A stretch of 64,000 nucleotides of DNA from Cadophora sp. MPI-SDFR-AT-0126 (lineage: Eukaryota > Ascomycota > Leotiomycetes > Helotiales > Ploettnerulaceae): contig JAGMVK010000006.1 in assembly GCA_020747065.1 (NCBI GenBank), positions 930,001 through 994,000 of the forward strand. The letters are read 5' to 3'. The notes below the pieces were generated by a model. That model worked only from the letters and a program-made list of their open reading frames with translations, did not search any database and was not told where the DNA came from. Below, piece after piece: positions 30,892 to 42,014 of this stretch (position 1 is its first letter; every line of letters begins with the position of its first letter). The position numbers were made by a program, and so were the translations under genes.

Positions 30892-31498
30892 AAATTTGAT
30901 AATCAAGGAACGTCTCTTCGTGCTTGGAGTTTGGGGGAATGAGATTTATCTTACTCGCGTGTATTTTTTGCCAATTAGATAGCTCATCATACAGTTCTGA
31001 GGCTAGTAAATCATGTTTCGAGAATCTCAAATTCATTGAGGTTTATTGCGCTTTATGAAAGTCATTATGAAGAAAAAAACCCAAGGTTACATAACCTCCC
31101 TACCCTCCCTATCAAAGGTTTCTCACGAGTTAGCTGTCCATGTGCATTAATCTTCTTAAATTTTGTAGACCAGCGCTAGTCTATGGTATTCGTCTTCACC
31201 CCCCGCTCATAACTTTTAGGGTTGTTCAAATTCCGAGGTGTTCTATGTACGGATGGCTTCTGTGGCTAGAGATCAAAGAGACTTCTGAAAACGCCATTCA
31301 TGAAGCACTTTCGAATGACCTCCAGTATGCACAGAATCACCATTAACCCCTGTGAAACTAATCGCCAGATGCAACTTTCTTCAATGAGCAGCACTGGGGA
31401 TATCTTGAAAGGAGAATGCAAGATATCCTTAGCAACTACGAAGCAAATATTGAACAGATACCAACATCAAACTTAACGACCTTCAACCCGGCTCATGC
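30892..31498. other. intergenic (convergent), possible coding remnant
   Basis: 607 bp. AT-rich left part without signal. An open plus-strand stretch at about 31370-31523 reads HWGYLERRMQDILSNYEAN and looks protein-like, but no upstream exon could be joined in phase. It runs antisense into the last exon of the minus-strand neighbour. It may be a decayed gene or chance. Confidence 0.35.
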
Positions 31499-34033
31499 TC
31501 AAGCTTCTCCCCCTGATCCATAGATAGAAGCAATCCTAGCCTGTTGAGTGGTTAGCCGAACTTCCTGTTCAAATCATTCCAAAGACTCACCTCAATCTCC
31601 GAATTTTCTCTTTCCACTTCCGCTGCACGGTCGTTCATATTTTGAATCTACAGCGGGCACAAACGTCAATGTCCGCATTTTGATTAAGGACATGGCCCAA
31701 ATACCTTCTTTCTGCGCTCGGCCAGAGCCTCAGCAGCTTCAAGCTTCCTTTCTAGTTCCTCTTTCTTCTTTTGGGCTGCTGCAATACGAGCTTCCGCGGC
31801 GAGTCGTTCGGTCTCGAGATTCTCGAATTTTCTGGATGCTGGTTTAATTGTGGTCTTGCTTGGTGAAGGAAATACCTCAAGCTTTCCAGTGATTGCATCT
31901 GCCTTTCTCTTTTCTGCGGGCTTGGGTTGAGTAGCTGTCGTCGTGGCCTGCTTACGAGGTGGAAGTGGGTGACTGGGACTCGGAGAACATTGAACATGAG
32001 TGGCATTTTGTGCTGGAGTCGTGGCTTTCTGTCCAACTATTGGGGAGATGGTGGGGGTACCTGGTGTCTGGTTGTGGGGTTCGTGTCTGGAATGCTGAGC
32101 TGGATCACCCAAATGGCTGCCAAGGTCTGACTGGCCCATGACTGGCAGCAGCTTTCCGAAGTTACTCTGTGTGTTCCAAGACGGCATAGCTCCCAAGACT
32201 TGACTGGGAAAAGTATGGTTGCCATCCTCTTCCTCAGCAGGGTCATACTTGAACGCGGTGTTCAGTCCGGGCGATTGTCGAGAAGAATGGCCAGAGTCCG
32301 CGAAGAGCGGTGACTTGCTCAAACCTGGAGGATGAGTTGGAACTCGGCTAGCGCTCGTCGACTGAGTGCTTCGTTGACTGGCTTTGACAGCTCTTTCGAT
32401 GTCTTCTGGATCCGCAACCTCAGTATCTGAGTCAGACGGAGCTTCAGAGAGTGCTCTTCGAAAGGCAGCTTGGTTCTGGAGAGACGTCGCTTTGAGTGTG
32501 TTGGGAAGTGAAAGATCAGCGCCCACCAAGGAGCCTTGAGAGCCGATGAACACCAGTGGGTCTTTCTCAAATGAATTGCTTACTTTCATGGGTCTCCAAA
32601 TATAATCAAGAGCAGTTGATTGACGCTTCAATGATGTTACCTGTGGGGTCAATGGCTTCCAGACAGAACCCAGCAGCTCACCCTGGCTACCCGAAAAACC
32701 CAACTTTCCGCCTTCCATAGACGCCACTGCCTCTGGTCGTTGAGACAAACCTCGTCTTTTTGCGGAGATACCAGGTGAAGTCTGGCAGCCATCAATAGAG
32801 AAGTCTCCACCAATGTTGAAGTCATCGCCATTGACAGGAGTGGGCGTGGCTTCGCGCGACTCGGTCTCTTGTGTTGCACGTCTCTCGAGGAAAGCCTTAT
32901 GAGCAGGTGATATTCTGACTCCAGTGACTCCAGGAAGGAACCCGGGACCCCTTTCTCGAGACATGCGAGGAGTGTCGCACTCATCTGCAGGTCCTTGCTT
33001 TGGCTGAGCATCGTTCTTGGAGCGATTGGCTGACATTACAGGTTCAGGACGATGAAGAACTGGAACCCTCTCGAGGCCTGCACCATTGTTGAAAAATCCG
33101 ACGCCTTGACTCGAATAGAATCGAGAGTCAAGGTCCCTAGTTCTTGAGTCGTCCGCTCTCTCTGTGGTTGGGGTCATGGTTTCTCTGGCAGATCCATCCT
33201 CCGATTTCTCGCTTGCACTGAGAGGCTCCTCTCTGTTTCGTTTCGACATCACATTTAAGAGGTTACTTGAAGTCATCCGGGGAGTCAAAACTGGGACAGA
33301 TTCTAGAGAAGACATGATCTTCTGGTCCTCGTTACCTTCAGAATTCTCTCTTGGAGTATGCTCGACAAAGTCTTTCACCAGAGCATTACCAGTCGACATA
33401 TCTTCCGGCTCCTGCTTGTAGCCTTCTGCCTTAGAAGCCTTCGATTCAGCCAGAGTATTGGAAACGATCAGTGGAGGCGATTGAGTTTCATAATTGATCG
33501 GACATTCGAAACCAAGGTTTTGTAGATCTGTGGCTGAACGAAGGTTGAAAACAAAGGTAGTCCAGAGCTTGCAGTATGTGGGAAGACACTTCAAGACTCT
33601 GTCTTTGATCGCTTTGCCAGCGTCCTTGTGGTCGACGAATCTATTGCTCTTGGTTAGAAACAACAACAAATAAGGTGAGCTAAATAACTTACTCGATCTG
33701 GAAGGGAGGAAGTGGGCCCTCGAAATCGAGATTGGAATTGCAATCATACCACTCAGCACACTTATCATATGCTGGAGGTCTGTCAACACAATCTACAACG
33801 GGAGTCTCGGCTTCACTGGTCTCGGCTCCTTCACTTGTCTCGGGATCTGTCCGATACAGTCTCAATTCAAAACTGCCAACAGGCGAGGGAGCACTGCTGT
33901 TGGTTGACACCATATCTGAACTGTCATCTTCTTTCATTATATGTGACAAAGGAAATCTACCATCGATATCGATACGATCGATCACCTGCATTCTTGCGTA
34001 TTTGACCGAGCCGCGTTTGTGCTTAGTTTTCAT
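31499..34033 (-). CDS. DUF7918-like protein, main part (downstream of an in-frame stop)
   Basis: Exons 34033-33693, 33640-31705, 31647-31591 and 31540-31499; introns of 52, 57 and 50 nt; stop at 31499. The frame starts at an ATG that follows the stop codon of the 34040-34330 frame by two codons in the same reading frame, so the two probably are one gene. The first 130 residues (GSVKYARMQV... GSFELRLYR) look like the second half of a DUF7918 domain. The middle is a long low-complexity Ser/Pro/Glu-rich region. The end is a coiled coil (KFENLETERLAAEARIAAAQ onward) completed by the two short last exons. Function unknown; a nuclear scaffold-like role would only be a guess. Confidence 0.65.
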
Positions 34034-34039
34034 TCCTTG

Positions 34040-34330
34040 TTATAATGCTTTCTCAAACGTTCCCTTGAAGGTCTTCGAGAGGGAAGTGGATTGGCAATTG
34101 CGCAAGACTCCATCGATAACAAGGTCGGCATGGTCGGCAATGTTTGCATTTAAGGCGAATTTCATGGCGGGAATGTCTCCGCGGGTTGCGAGGACGTAAC
34201 AACTCGTCTTGGTACCCTCGGTGGTCGTACCGAACTCTTGTAGCGCAAATTGATCCTCGCCAATCGTCAGGATGACCTCACCTTTGGCGGTCTTGCCATT
34301 GGCGTCGAGGAAGCCGGATGGAATTTTCAT
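34040..34330 (-). CDS. DUF7918-like N-terminal fragment ending at an in-frame TAA
   Basis: 96 codons from a good ATG. Content: KIPSGFLDANGK, VILTIGEDQFALQEF, CYVLATRGDIPAMKFAL, LVIDGVLRNCQS, then FEKAL and a TAA at 34040-34042. The pattern of a named-substrate-free beta-rich fungal domain fits DUF7918, whose continuation lies in the same frame directly beyond the stop (GMKTKHKRGSVKYARM). Only the codons CAA and GGA separate the stop from the next ATG. A C-to-T change (CAA to TAA) would explain it. Readthrough, reinitiation, a recent null allele or a sequence error are the alternatives. Confidence 0.55.
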   Translation of the reverse strand: MKIPSGFLDANGKTAKGEVILTIGEDQFALQEFGTTTEGTKTSCYVLATRGDIPAMKFALNANIADHADLVIDGVLRNCQSTSLSKTFKGTFEKAL

Positions 34331-35052
34331 AGTTGCGTTGCGGAGAGTGGCTGGTGGCCCAGTCGAAGCTTTGATTATTTGAATGTGTGAGCAATGCTCT
34401 AGGTCTTTCGTTCTTCTGTTATGGGTCGCAAATTTGGGTCATACCAACGATTGTGGATCTTGTAGGTGATCTGCGTTGGCCTTGAGATCGAGGATATCAA
34501 GTCAGTATGAGTGCAGAAGGGTGGTGGTATCGTATGTTGTAGTGCGATGTGTCTGAAGTTGTGGGTTTGTGTGTTCTAGATTGTTGGTGGGTTGGAGGAG
34601 GTTGCAAGTTGCAGGTTGTAGATCGTCGTTGTTTGTTGGCAAGAAGTATAGATATATGTACCTTCGAGTGAAGAGCAAGTGCAACCCAGCAGGCAGGAAG
34701 TGAATTCGAGGTGACAAAACAAGATTTGCTTGGACATAAGGCAGTATCGAGACCAGGCGAGGAGTTACCTGACCGTTTTCTTCATTCATCGGGTTCATAG
34801 GCGACGAGACAAATGTCTCGCAAGTGTGCTCTGAGACTTCAGACAAGAAGGAAAAGAAGTAAACATACAAGTATGAGGATGAGCTCAAAGTAATCAAAGC
34901 ACAGTGTGAGAGGTACGAGAACAGAGCTGGCAAAGAGACATAAGGCAAAGCAATCAGTTGGGAGTTAAAGACAACAGGATTTTACGACTCCACTACGCCA
35001 TATTGAAGCGCTTGATGCTATCCAAAGCAGCTTGTTCGATCGCAAACATAGT
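34331..35052. other. intergenic, no gene seen
   Basis: 722 bp between two minus-strand genes; presumed promoter of the DUF7918-like gene. A minus-strand open stretch at 34502-34948 is low-complexity and lacks family resemblance. Confidence 0.5.
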
Positions 35053-35620
35053 TCAAAGCACATATCTGAAGGTTTGACTTGAGATCAGCCATTTCCTGAT
35101 ACCTTTCGCCGCCTTTGGGTTATATGCCTCCCAATTCGGTACCAAGATAATGCTCTCTGTGAATCCTCGGGTCTCTCCTCCTATATCATCCTTCATACTC
35201 TTGACGCTTCCACTAACAAGTACAAGAATACTCATCTTCCTACCATCTTTCTCTGGTCCAAGGGCATTGTCTTCTACACCAACATTGTAATTGGGGTTCA
35301 AGACTTGACAGTCGAAGGATTGGACGTCATATTGGGATCGTTCGGGTTGATCAGCAATGGCACTTTGTAATGCTGCAGGGTCTTGTAAGACATTGCCGTT
35401 CATAATAATTTGTGGCTTCAGAGGGCGTGCTTCGGTAGGTTTGAGATAGAAGGATGTCAGATTGGTCTGTCCTCTAGAGCCGTTCAAAGTTGCGTAATAA
35501 GTACTAACAAAGTCTTCAGCAGCTAAAGTCTTGTTAGCATGGGTCATTTCATGGAACAACCTGAATTATATTACCATTTGTAGCGACTTTCACTTCTACG
35601 TCTTCAGTCGGTTCTGCCAT
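35053..35620 (-). CDS. NTF2-like protein, probable Mtr2/Nxt-type mRNA export factor
   Basis: Two exons, 35620-35575 and 35522-35053, joined by a 52-nt intron (GTAATA donor, GCTAAC branch site); 171 aa. After a short acidic start (MAEPTEDVEVKVATN) comes AAEDFVSTYYATLNG... TSFYLKP, the NTF2-fold opening. The C-terminal FTESIILVPNWEAYNPKAAK... WLISSQTFRYVL closes the sheet. Length and insertions fit fungal Mtr2, the partner of Mex67 in nuclear mRNA export, better than NTF2 itself. The Mtr2 assignment is moderately sure; the NTF2-like fold is firm. Confidence 0.7.
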
Positions 35621-35947
35621 GGCTATCTCAATGTGTGCTGGAAATTTGAGATTTCTTTTTTGGGGTAGATGGGTGCGTGTATGTGGTCCAGATGTGTCGT
35701 GATCTCTAGGTATTGATGAGGATTATTCTTTGTCCTGATATCTTCTTCTTCTGCGGCTTGTTTGATCCAAAATTCCAGATTATAATTTGTTTGTTAGAAG
35801 TCCAGATTGAAGTGGCTGCAAGGCTGACAATGACAAGCTAGAACGCGAGGCTTCGACTTTTCCGGCTCACCGCTCGATTCTGCCACGAGCTAGTGAATGT
35901 ACCCCTTGAGCTCCGAATCCAATCGTCTTAGACTACCAGGAGAAACA

Positions 35948-37810
35948 ATGAACATTCAGCGCATTGCTCCTGCGGCTCGGTCACAGCTGCAGCTAAGAAC
36001 TGGGATTCAGAGAGGTGCCCAATGGGTCTGTAGATCTTGTAGGGCAGAAACACCCCCCCCTGCAAGCTTCTCCACAGCCCGGCGCTCGCTGGAAAAGCCG
36101 TATTATATTACAACGCCAATTTTCTATGTCAACGCTGGTATGTTTCGATCTCCGCATGCATTGGCCAAGTGGCTAATATTGTTCTACAGCTCCCCATGTT
36201 GGGCACCTCTATACAATGGTCCTTTCGGACATCCTTAAACGGTGGCAGGTCTTGCGTGGAAAACCGGCCATACTTTGTACAGGAACCGACGAGCATGGCA
36301 TGAAAATCCAAAGGGCCGCCGCACAAGCCCAAACACCACCAAAAGAGTTCTGCGATTTGACAGCCGAAACCTTCAAGTCCTTGGCAAGACGAGCAGGACT
36401 ATCCAACGACCATTTCGTTAGGACGACGGATCCCGACCACCGAGAGGCAGTCCAATACTTCTGGCAGATGCTGAAAGAGAGGGAATACATATACGAGTCC
36501 AAGCATGAAGGATGGTACTGTGTCAGTGATGAGACGTACTATCCAGAGTCGACCATAGAGAAGAGATTGGATCCTTTTACTGGTCGGACATTTATGGCAT
36601 CACAAGAGACCGGCAAGGAGGTTGAATGGACATCTGAGAAGAACTATCACTTCAGGCTCTCTGCTTTCAAAGATCGTCTGCTCGACTTCTATAAATCAAA
36701 CCCGGAGTTTGTAGTCCCGGCCGCCCGAATGAGTGATGTCGTGAAGTGGGTTTCTGATGGATTAGAAGATCTCTCAGTGTCAAGACCAGTCGAAAGATTA
36801 ACTTGGGGAATTCCAGTACCTGACGATGAAAGTCAAACGATCTATGTTTGGCTGGATGCTTTGGTCAATTACATTACGAAAGCTGGATACCCTTGGGCTC
36901 CTGGAAAGGAGAGCGCTCTCGGTTGGCCGGCAGATGTACAAGTGGTTGGGAAAGATATTGTCCGATTTCACTGCATTTACTGGCCAGCTTTCCTTCTCGC
37001 GCTGGATTTAGAGCCACCAAAACAAGTCCTTACTCATGCTCATTGGACGCTCAATCATCAGAAGATGGCCAAGTCGACTGGGAATGTGGTTAATCCATTT
37101 TTCGCAATTGATCGATTTGGAGTAGACACAATGAGGTACTATCTCGCTCTCGAAGGCGGAATTACCAATGATTCGGATTATGGGAATGACTTCATTGTTG
37201 AGAGGTACAAGAAAGGGCTCCAGGGTGGGCTGGGCAATCTAGTCAGTAGAATTACCCGACCGAAGATCTGGAGTGTGCAAGAGGCTGTTCAGGTTGCCAA
37301 CAGCGGAAAAGTCGTCCATACAGATCGCAGTACCAGGATTCAGATGGAGATGCTTGAGAATCTAAGCGAGACAGCCAATGCCAAAATGGCAGACTTAAAT
37401 CCTGGAGCTGCGTTGCATACTATCATGAATGCAGTCTACGAGGTAAGTTGAGTCGAAAAATTCCGAATACCCCAGCTGATGCGAGAAAGACAAATAAATA
37501 CCTCCAATACCAGCAACCCTGGGCTATCGCAAAAATCCTAGCCAATGACCTGAAAGATACAAAGCTGCGAGCCAAGATCGACTGCACGGTCTACCACTGT
37601 GCGGAAGCTATTAGAATTGTGGGGATCTTGCTTCAGCCATACATGCCTGGGAAAGCATCACAGCTTCTCGACATGTTAGGCGTAGATGAGTCTAGACGAA
37701 CCTTCGCTGATGCGAGGTTTGGAGCTGATGATTCGTATGGTAAAGCCAAGGTCGCAGTGGGTAGAGATGCTTGGGATGGCTTGTTTCCACCTTTACCGGT
37801 CGAGAAATGA
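35948..37810 (+). CDS. MSM1: mitochondrial methionyl-tRNA synthetase
   Basis: Exons 35948-36137, 36190-37442 and 37490-37810; 587 aa. After an Arg/Gln-rich presequence comes [21 protein letters not shown] with the class I HIGH motif as HVGH (residues 66-69). The second signature is KMAKS (355-359), and VDTMRYYL and the anticodon-binding helical domain follow (QQPWAIAK). The enzyme charges mitochondrial tRNA-Met. The start at 35948 has an A at -3 and gives a typical import signal. An upstream in-frame ATG at 35897 (weaker context) would add 17 residues. The CP-domain is short and zinc-knuckle-free, as in mitochondrial forms. Confidence 0.92.
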
Positions 37811-38548
37811 TATGATTGGTCTTGAAGAGCTTGACTTGTTGAGGAAGTGGCAGGACGCAAACCGACATATCTGTACAATATAACATGTATACCATTGTAA
37901 ATGAAGTTAGATACCCGACAGTTCCACCCCTAGATCCAGAAACTCCTCTTTGTTCCCCGTCATTTACCTGGTAATTCTTTTCCAGCGTTGATCCTCACGC
38001 GGGCAATAGCAGCTGCAACCAAGTCCCAGATAAACGAACTAATTAGAGAACAGTAGAGCTTCAAGACTTTGGAGTTGGGCCAGCCGTTTGAATCGTTGCT
38101 CAATTTAAAGGAATAGCACACAATGTAGCGGATACCAGTAATGAGACAAGAGCATATTTTAGTTTTGATCTGACCATTGAATCTTCTTCAAGCTTTAAAG
38201 CGCTTTGGGGCTGTGGTACTTTTCGAGCCTGTAGGGTCGTGGGTTTGGTATCTGACTTTGGCTTGAAGACAAGTCTCAATATGCCAATTAGCTTGGGCTT
38301 CGATAGATGATGCGACAGATTTCTGAAAATGGCAATGTCAACAGAGAAAGACGTCGTGGTGAAACAAGCGAGGCTCTGCGGCGCGCTCGGAGGTCCCGCC
38401 AATGAACCTTGTCCCGAGCCAGCCTTGTCAGGACAGATCGTCTGGGGCTCGAAGAACCCTCAACTTCCATCTACTTAGTACTTTACATCCCACCAAGGCT
38501 TGCATTTCCAAACCTCATCCATCTATTCATTCCTTTGCGGCTGACAAG
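37811..38548. other. intergenic, no gene seen
   Basis: 738 bp between MSM1 and STE24, both on the + strand. Minus-strand open stretches at 38100-38470 have no family resemblance. It should contain the STE24 promoter. Confidence 0.5.
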
Positions 38549-40077
38549 ATGGATATTCTTCAGGTATGTTGAACATTCAGCTTCTGGTACATACAAGTAC
38601 AAATACTAATGTCCTGCCGCAGCGCCTTGCCCGTTTCCTCGACCGTCCCTTATTCCCATGGAAGAAGCTCATCATTGGCTTCTCCCTTGCCCAATATGCC
38701 TTTGAAGGCTTCCTTTCTCTACGTCAATACCAAGTATTGAAGCAAACTCGCCCGCCTAAGGTTCTTCAGAAGGAAGTCTCCCAAGAAGTTTTCGACAAGA
38801 GTCAGGCAAGTCAGCTCAAGCAATGACAAAATGGATAATACTGATTGATTGCAGGCTTATGGACGAGCCAAGGCGAAGTATAGTCTCTTCAGCGGTCTCT
38901 ACGGTCAAATTCAAAACACAGCATTTATCTACTACGACGTCCTCCCGAAACTATGGTCTTTGACTGGCTCATGGCTCCTACAATACTTCCCGGCACGTTT
39001 CTCTGGAGAAATCACTCACTCAATCGTCTTCGTCCTTACCTTCATCGTAATCCAGCAGATTCTATCTCTGCCAACCTCAATATACCATACATTTGTTCTG
39101 GAAGAGAAATTCGGCTTCAATAAACAGACTCCCAAGCTGTTTGTTATGGATATGTTGAAATCACAAATGCTGGCATTTATTCTCGCTCCCCCAATTCTTG
39201 CTGGCTTCCTCAAAATCGTTCAGAAGACCGGAAATGGATTCTTCTACTACCTTTGGATGTTCGGCGCTGGTCTTCAGGTCTTCATGATTACCATCTACCC
39301 GATCACTATCCTGCCTCTGTTCAACAAGCTGTCTCCTCTTCAACCTGGCGACTTGAAGACTGGTGTTGAAGGACTTGCCGAGAGGCTTAAGTTCCCTCTT
39401 CACGAGCTGTACGTCATTGATGGCAGTAAGAGAAGCGCTCACAGCAATGCGTATTTCTTTGGTATGCCGTGGAAGAAGCACATTGTCATTTACGATACCT
39501 TGATTGAGAAGAGCGAGACACAAGAAGTTGTGGCTGTTCTTGCACATGAGTTGGGTCACTGGAGCCTCGGACATACTACCAGACTGTTTGGCATCTCACA
39601 GGTACGTTCTTAAATTTGTATTGCTCAGGATTGTATTGACTTTTCTAGGCTCATTTCTTCTATATTTTCGCACTGTTTTCCGTTTTCATCAACAACAAGT
39701 CCCTCTACCAATCCTTCGGTTTCCACAACGAGTTTCCAATCATCATTGGATTCATCCTCTTCTCGGATGCACTTGCGCCAATGGACACCGTCATCAAGCT
39801 TCTGATGAACATCCTGAGCCGAAAGTATGAGTTCCAAGCCGATGCATTCGCTGTCAAGCTTGGCTACTCAACCGAGCTCGCCCGCTCTCTTATCAAGCTG
39901 CAGATCCAGAACTTGAGCACAATGGATGCTGATTGGATGTACGCAAGCTACCACTTCTCTCACCCGATCTTGTCGGAGAGACTGGGTGCTCTGGGATGGT
40001 ATGGTGATTCGAAGGCGAGCGTATCGGAGGAGAAAGAGGATGAGAAAGTCGCACAGGCCAGCGGCAGAGAATTGTAG
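38549..40077 (+). CDS. STE24: CAAX prenyl protease 1
   Basis: Exons 38549-38563, 38623-38805, 38855-39601 and 39649-40077; 457 aa. The second intron (38806-38854) is of the GC-AG type (CAG|GCAAGT...TGCAG). The product is a multi-span ER membrane protein with the zinc metalloprotease motif HELGH (297-301) in AVLAHELGHWSLGH. The distal Glu ligand lies in SRKYEFQADAFAVKLGY. DGSKRSAHSNAYFFG is strongly conserved. Ste24 removes the terminal AAX after prenylation and processes a-factor-like pheromone; it also clears clogged translocons. The first exon codes only five residues (MDILQ). Confidence 0.95.
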
Positions 40078-40190
40078 TTGACAGACGTGGAATGAACAGA
40101 ATCTCGGCCATTTTGCTGTCGTATTCGTGAAGTTCAATGCTTGCGCCCATCATCGTCGTCCCCCGGAGGTCGCGCGCAATCTGCATGCCC

Positions 40191-40769
40191 TCAATCTGCA
40201 AGCTGACCGAGTCTTGCTTTTTCCCTTTTTCGTCTCTCCTCCTTCAATCTCTGTTTCTTCTCTTCCCTCCTCGCAACCTTGTCCAATGGCTTCTTCGGTG
40301 CATGATCCTTCATGTCCAGATCCGAGTCCAATTCCGTATCTTGAACAGCACCAGGCACCTTATCCCCAATATCCCCACCCTCGATACTCTGTTCCCTCTG
40401 ATACTGATCTAAATCCATCCACCCTTCGCCCTCAGCATTCTCCTGTTCCTTATTTGTGCCATCATCCATGCCAGCCGCAATGGGCACATTTCCCTCCTCC
40501 AGATCCAACGTAGGCGCAAGCCACTCTCCTCTCAGACCAGCCTCAACTCGCTGAAGATTGTGTATTGTGATATTCGAGGAGCTAGGACCAGCCGTTGGTC
40601 CTGAAGGCTCGAGACGTGCATTTGGTAGGAGATGGGGGGAGGTCTTCGCGGCTTCGAGGTAGGCGGAAAGGTATTTAAGTGCAATGTCTTGTGATACTGG
40701 TATTGAAGCAACCGATCGTTGCGGTGGAAAAGCCGACATTTTGGCGGGGATTGAAGATCTCAATTGCAT
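40191..40769 (-). CDS. RNA polymerase I subunit A14-like protein
   Basis: Intronless, 192 aa from the first ATG; an in-frame ATG at 40739 (MSAFPPQRS) fits the family better and would give 182 aa. The N-terminal part has VSQDIALKYLSAYLEAA... HLLPNA and SNITIHNLQRVEAGLRGEWLAP. It resembles yeast Rpa14 (a dimerisation helix then S-S-L-x-x-L-K-R-I-x-x-x-L-x-G). The rest is acidic, then ends in a strongly basic helix (REEKKQRLKEERRKREKARL). Rpa14 forms the stalk of RNA polymerase I with Rpa43. The assignment is by resemblance and moderately sure. The gene is convergent with STE24 and divergent from MRPL34. Confidence 0.5.
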   Translation of the reverse strand: MQLRSSIPAKMSAFPPQRSVASIPVSQDIALKYLSAYLEAAKTSPHLLPNARLEPSGPTAGPSSSNITIHNLQRVEAGLRGEWLAPTLDLEEGNVPIAAGMDDGTNKEQENAEGEGWMDLDQYQREQSIEGGDIGDKVPGAVQDTELDSDLDMKDHAPKKPLDKVARREEKKQRLKEERRKREKARLGQLAD

Positions 40770-40819
40770 GTAGAAATGATGTTTTGCGCTGAGATATTTT
40801 ATTATTTCTGATACTAGAA

Positions 40820-40833
40820 GCGGCCGCTAGCGC
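40820..40833. promoter_or_regulatory. 14-bp GC-rich element, copy 1
   Basis: GCGGCCGCTAGCGC, 81 bp from the minus-strand ATG at 40739 and 85 bp before the MRPL34 start. Its exact reverse complement occurs at 42969-42982 in the COQ10/TRM140 divergent promoter, and the core GGCCGCTAG occurs at 57491-57499 in the CYM1/taxilin promoter. Confidence 0.4.
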
Positions 40834-40917
40834 GCCGCCTCTGATCAAGCTCGAATTTGGACAACACCCAGGACGAGAGAAGACTCGGAACACCAGATAC
40901 CTCCCCATTGGATCAAC

Positions 40918-41380
40918 ATGTTCTGTCAACGTTGCTCTCGAGGCCTAAAGCCTGCGACGAAGTCCTTGAATCTGCGGCAAGGCGTCCAGCAATCACTCGT
41001 TCAGCAATCTGTAAGGAGGTATGTTCAATTTCCCTTCGACACTACTCCATGCTCACAAGACTTCTAGAACTTTCGCATCACTTCGTGGTCCATTGAGACC
41101 CAGTCTCTCACCATCACCTGCCGCTCTACGCCCATCATTAATCTCCATCACATCACCAGAGACATTCACACCGAGCCGAATTCCCAGTCTCCTCTCAAAC
41201 CTCCCAGCAAGGAGAGCTTTTTCTTCAAGCCCAGCTCTAGGTGCACCGCGAGATACGTTCGATCCAAGTCATTTCGTTAGGAAGCGGAGGCATGGGTTCT
41301 TGAGTCGGATTAGGACGAGGAAGGGTAGGGCATTGTTGAAGAGAAGGAAGGCGAAAAGGAGGAGCACACTGAGTCATTGA
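40918..41380 (+). CDS. MRPL34: mitochondrial large-subunit ribosomal protein bL34m
   Basis: Exons 40918-41018 and 41068-41380, joined by a 49-nt intron; 137 aa. An Arg/Ser-rich presequence ([20 protein letters not shown]) leads through a Ser/Pro region to the conserved bL34 core: [20 protein letters not shown], then [11 protein letters not shown]. The core is as long as bacterial L34. It is part of the mitoribosome large subunit. Confidence 0.92.
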
Positions 41381-42014
41381 GGAAGGATTGTGGGGGAGGA
41401 TTATAAGAGGTTGATTGTATGAGGGATTGATCGCACTTTGTGGGAAGTGAGGGATGCTGAAGGGGTATATTGTACGAATACCACACGCATTGGGAGTAAA
41501 GGCTTTCATAGATGTTTGCCTGTGTATTAGTGGTTCCCTATTTATCTTGCATCAGCGGGGAAATTGGGGAGTCTAAAGGCATCACGGATGCATGCTCAAT
41601 GGACATTGATCATTTCAAATTTCAATTGAATTCTCCCATTATTTGCAGTTGTAAGGTAGACTCGAGAGTTCCTGTTGGCTACCTCGTGTGAATTCTCTTA
41701 GAGACATGCTGACATTAACAGTGTTCCGACTGGATGGCATGAGAGTTCGAACAAGTCTATTAAGCTCTGCTAAGTGACACATAATTCTGCACTTACGAAT
41801 CGTTTAACGGCTGCTGAATTTGACCGTTATCTTTAGATTGCTCTGCTGGAAATCTATTATGCTCTAAGCATCTTCTGGTGCCGGCGTTTCACCATCTGAG
41901 ATGTGTATATTATATACAAGTAATCGTACAGCTCATCTATAAATTCTGAGTCTTTGTAGATATCCAAAGTCCATCGCGAACCCTCTCCAACGCCAGTGCC
42001 GCCATGCTCTCCAA
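41381..42014. other. intergenic (convergent), no gene seen
   Basis: 634 bp between the converging 3' ends of MRPL34 and COQ10. AT-rich, no convincing coding frame. Confidence 0.55.

Noticed and set aside
34502..34948. 149-codon minus-strand open frame
   Set aside because: Low-complexity Ser/Tyr/Leu sequence without ATG context or family; promoter region of the next gene.
40820..40827. NotI-like GCGGCCGC sites as vector remnants
   Set aside because: No vector or linker sequence flanks them, and the same element recurs within another natural promoter.
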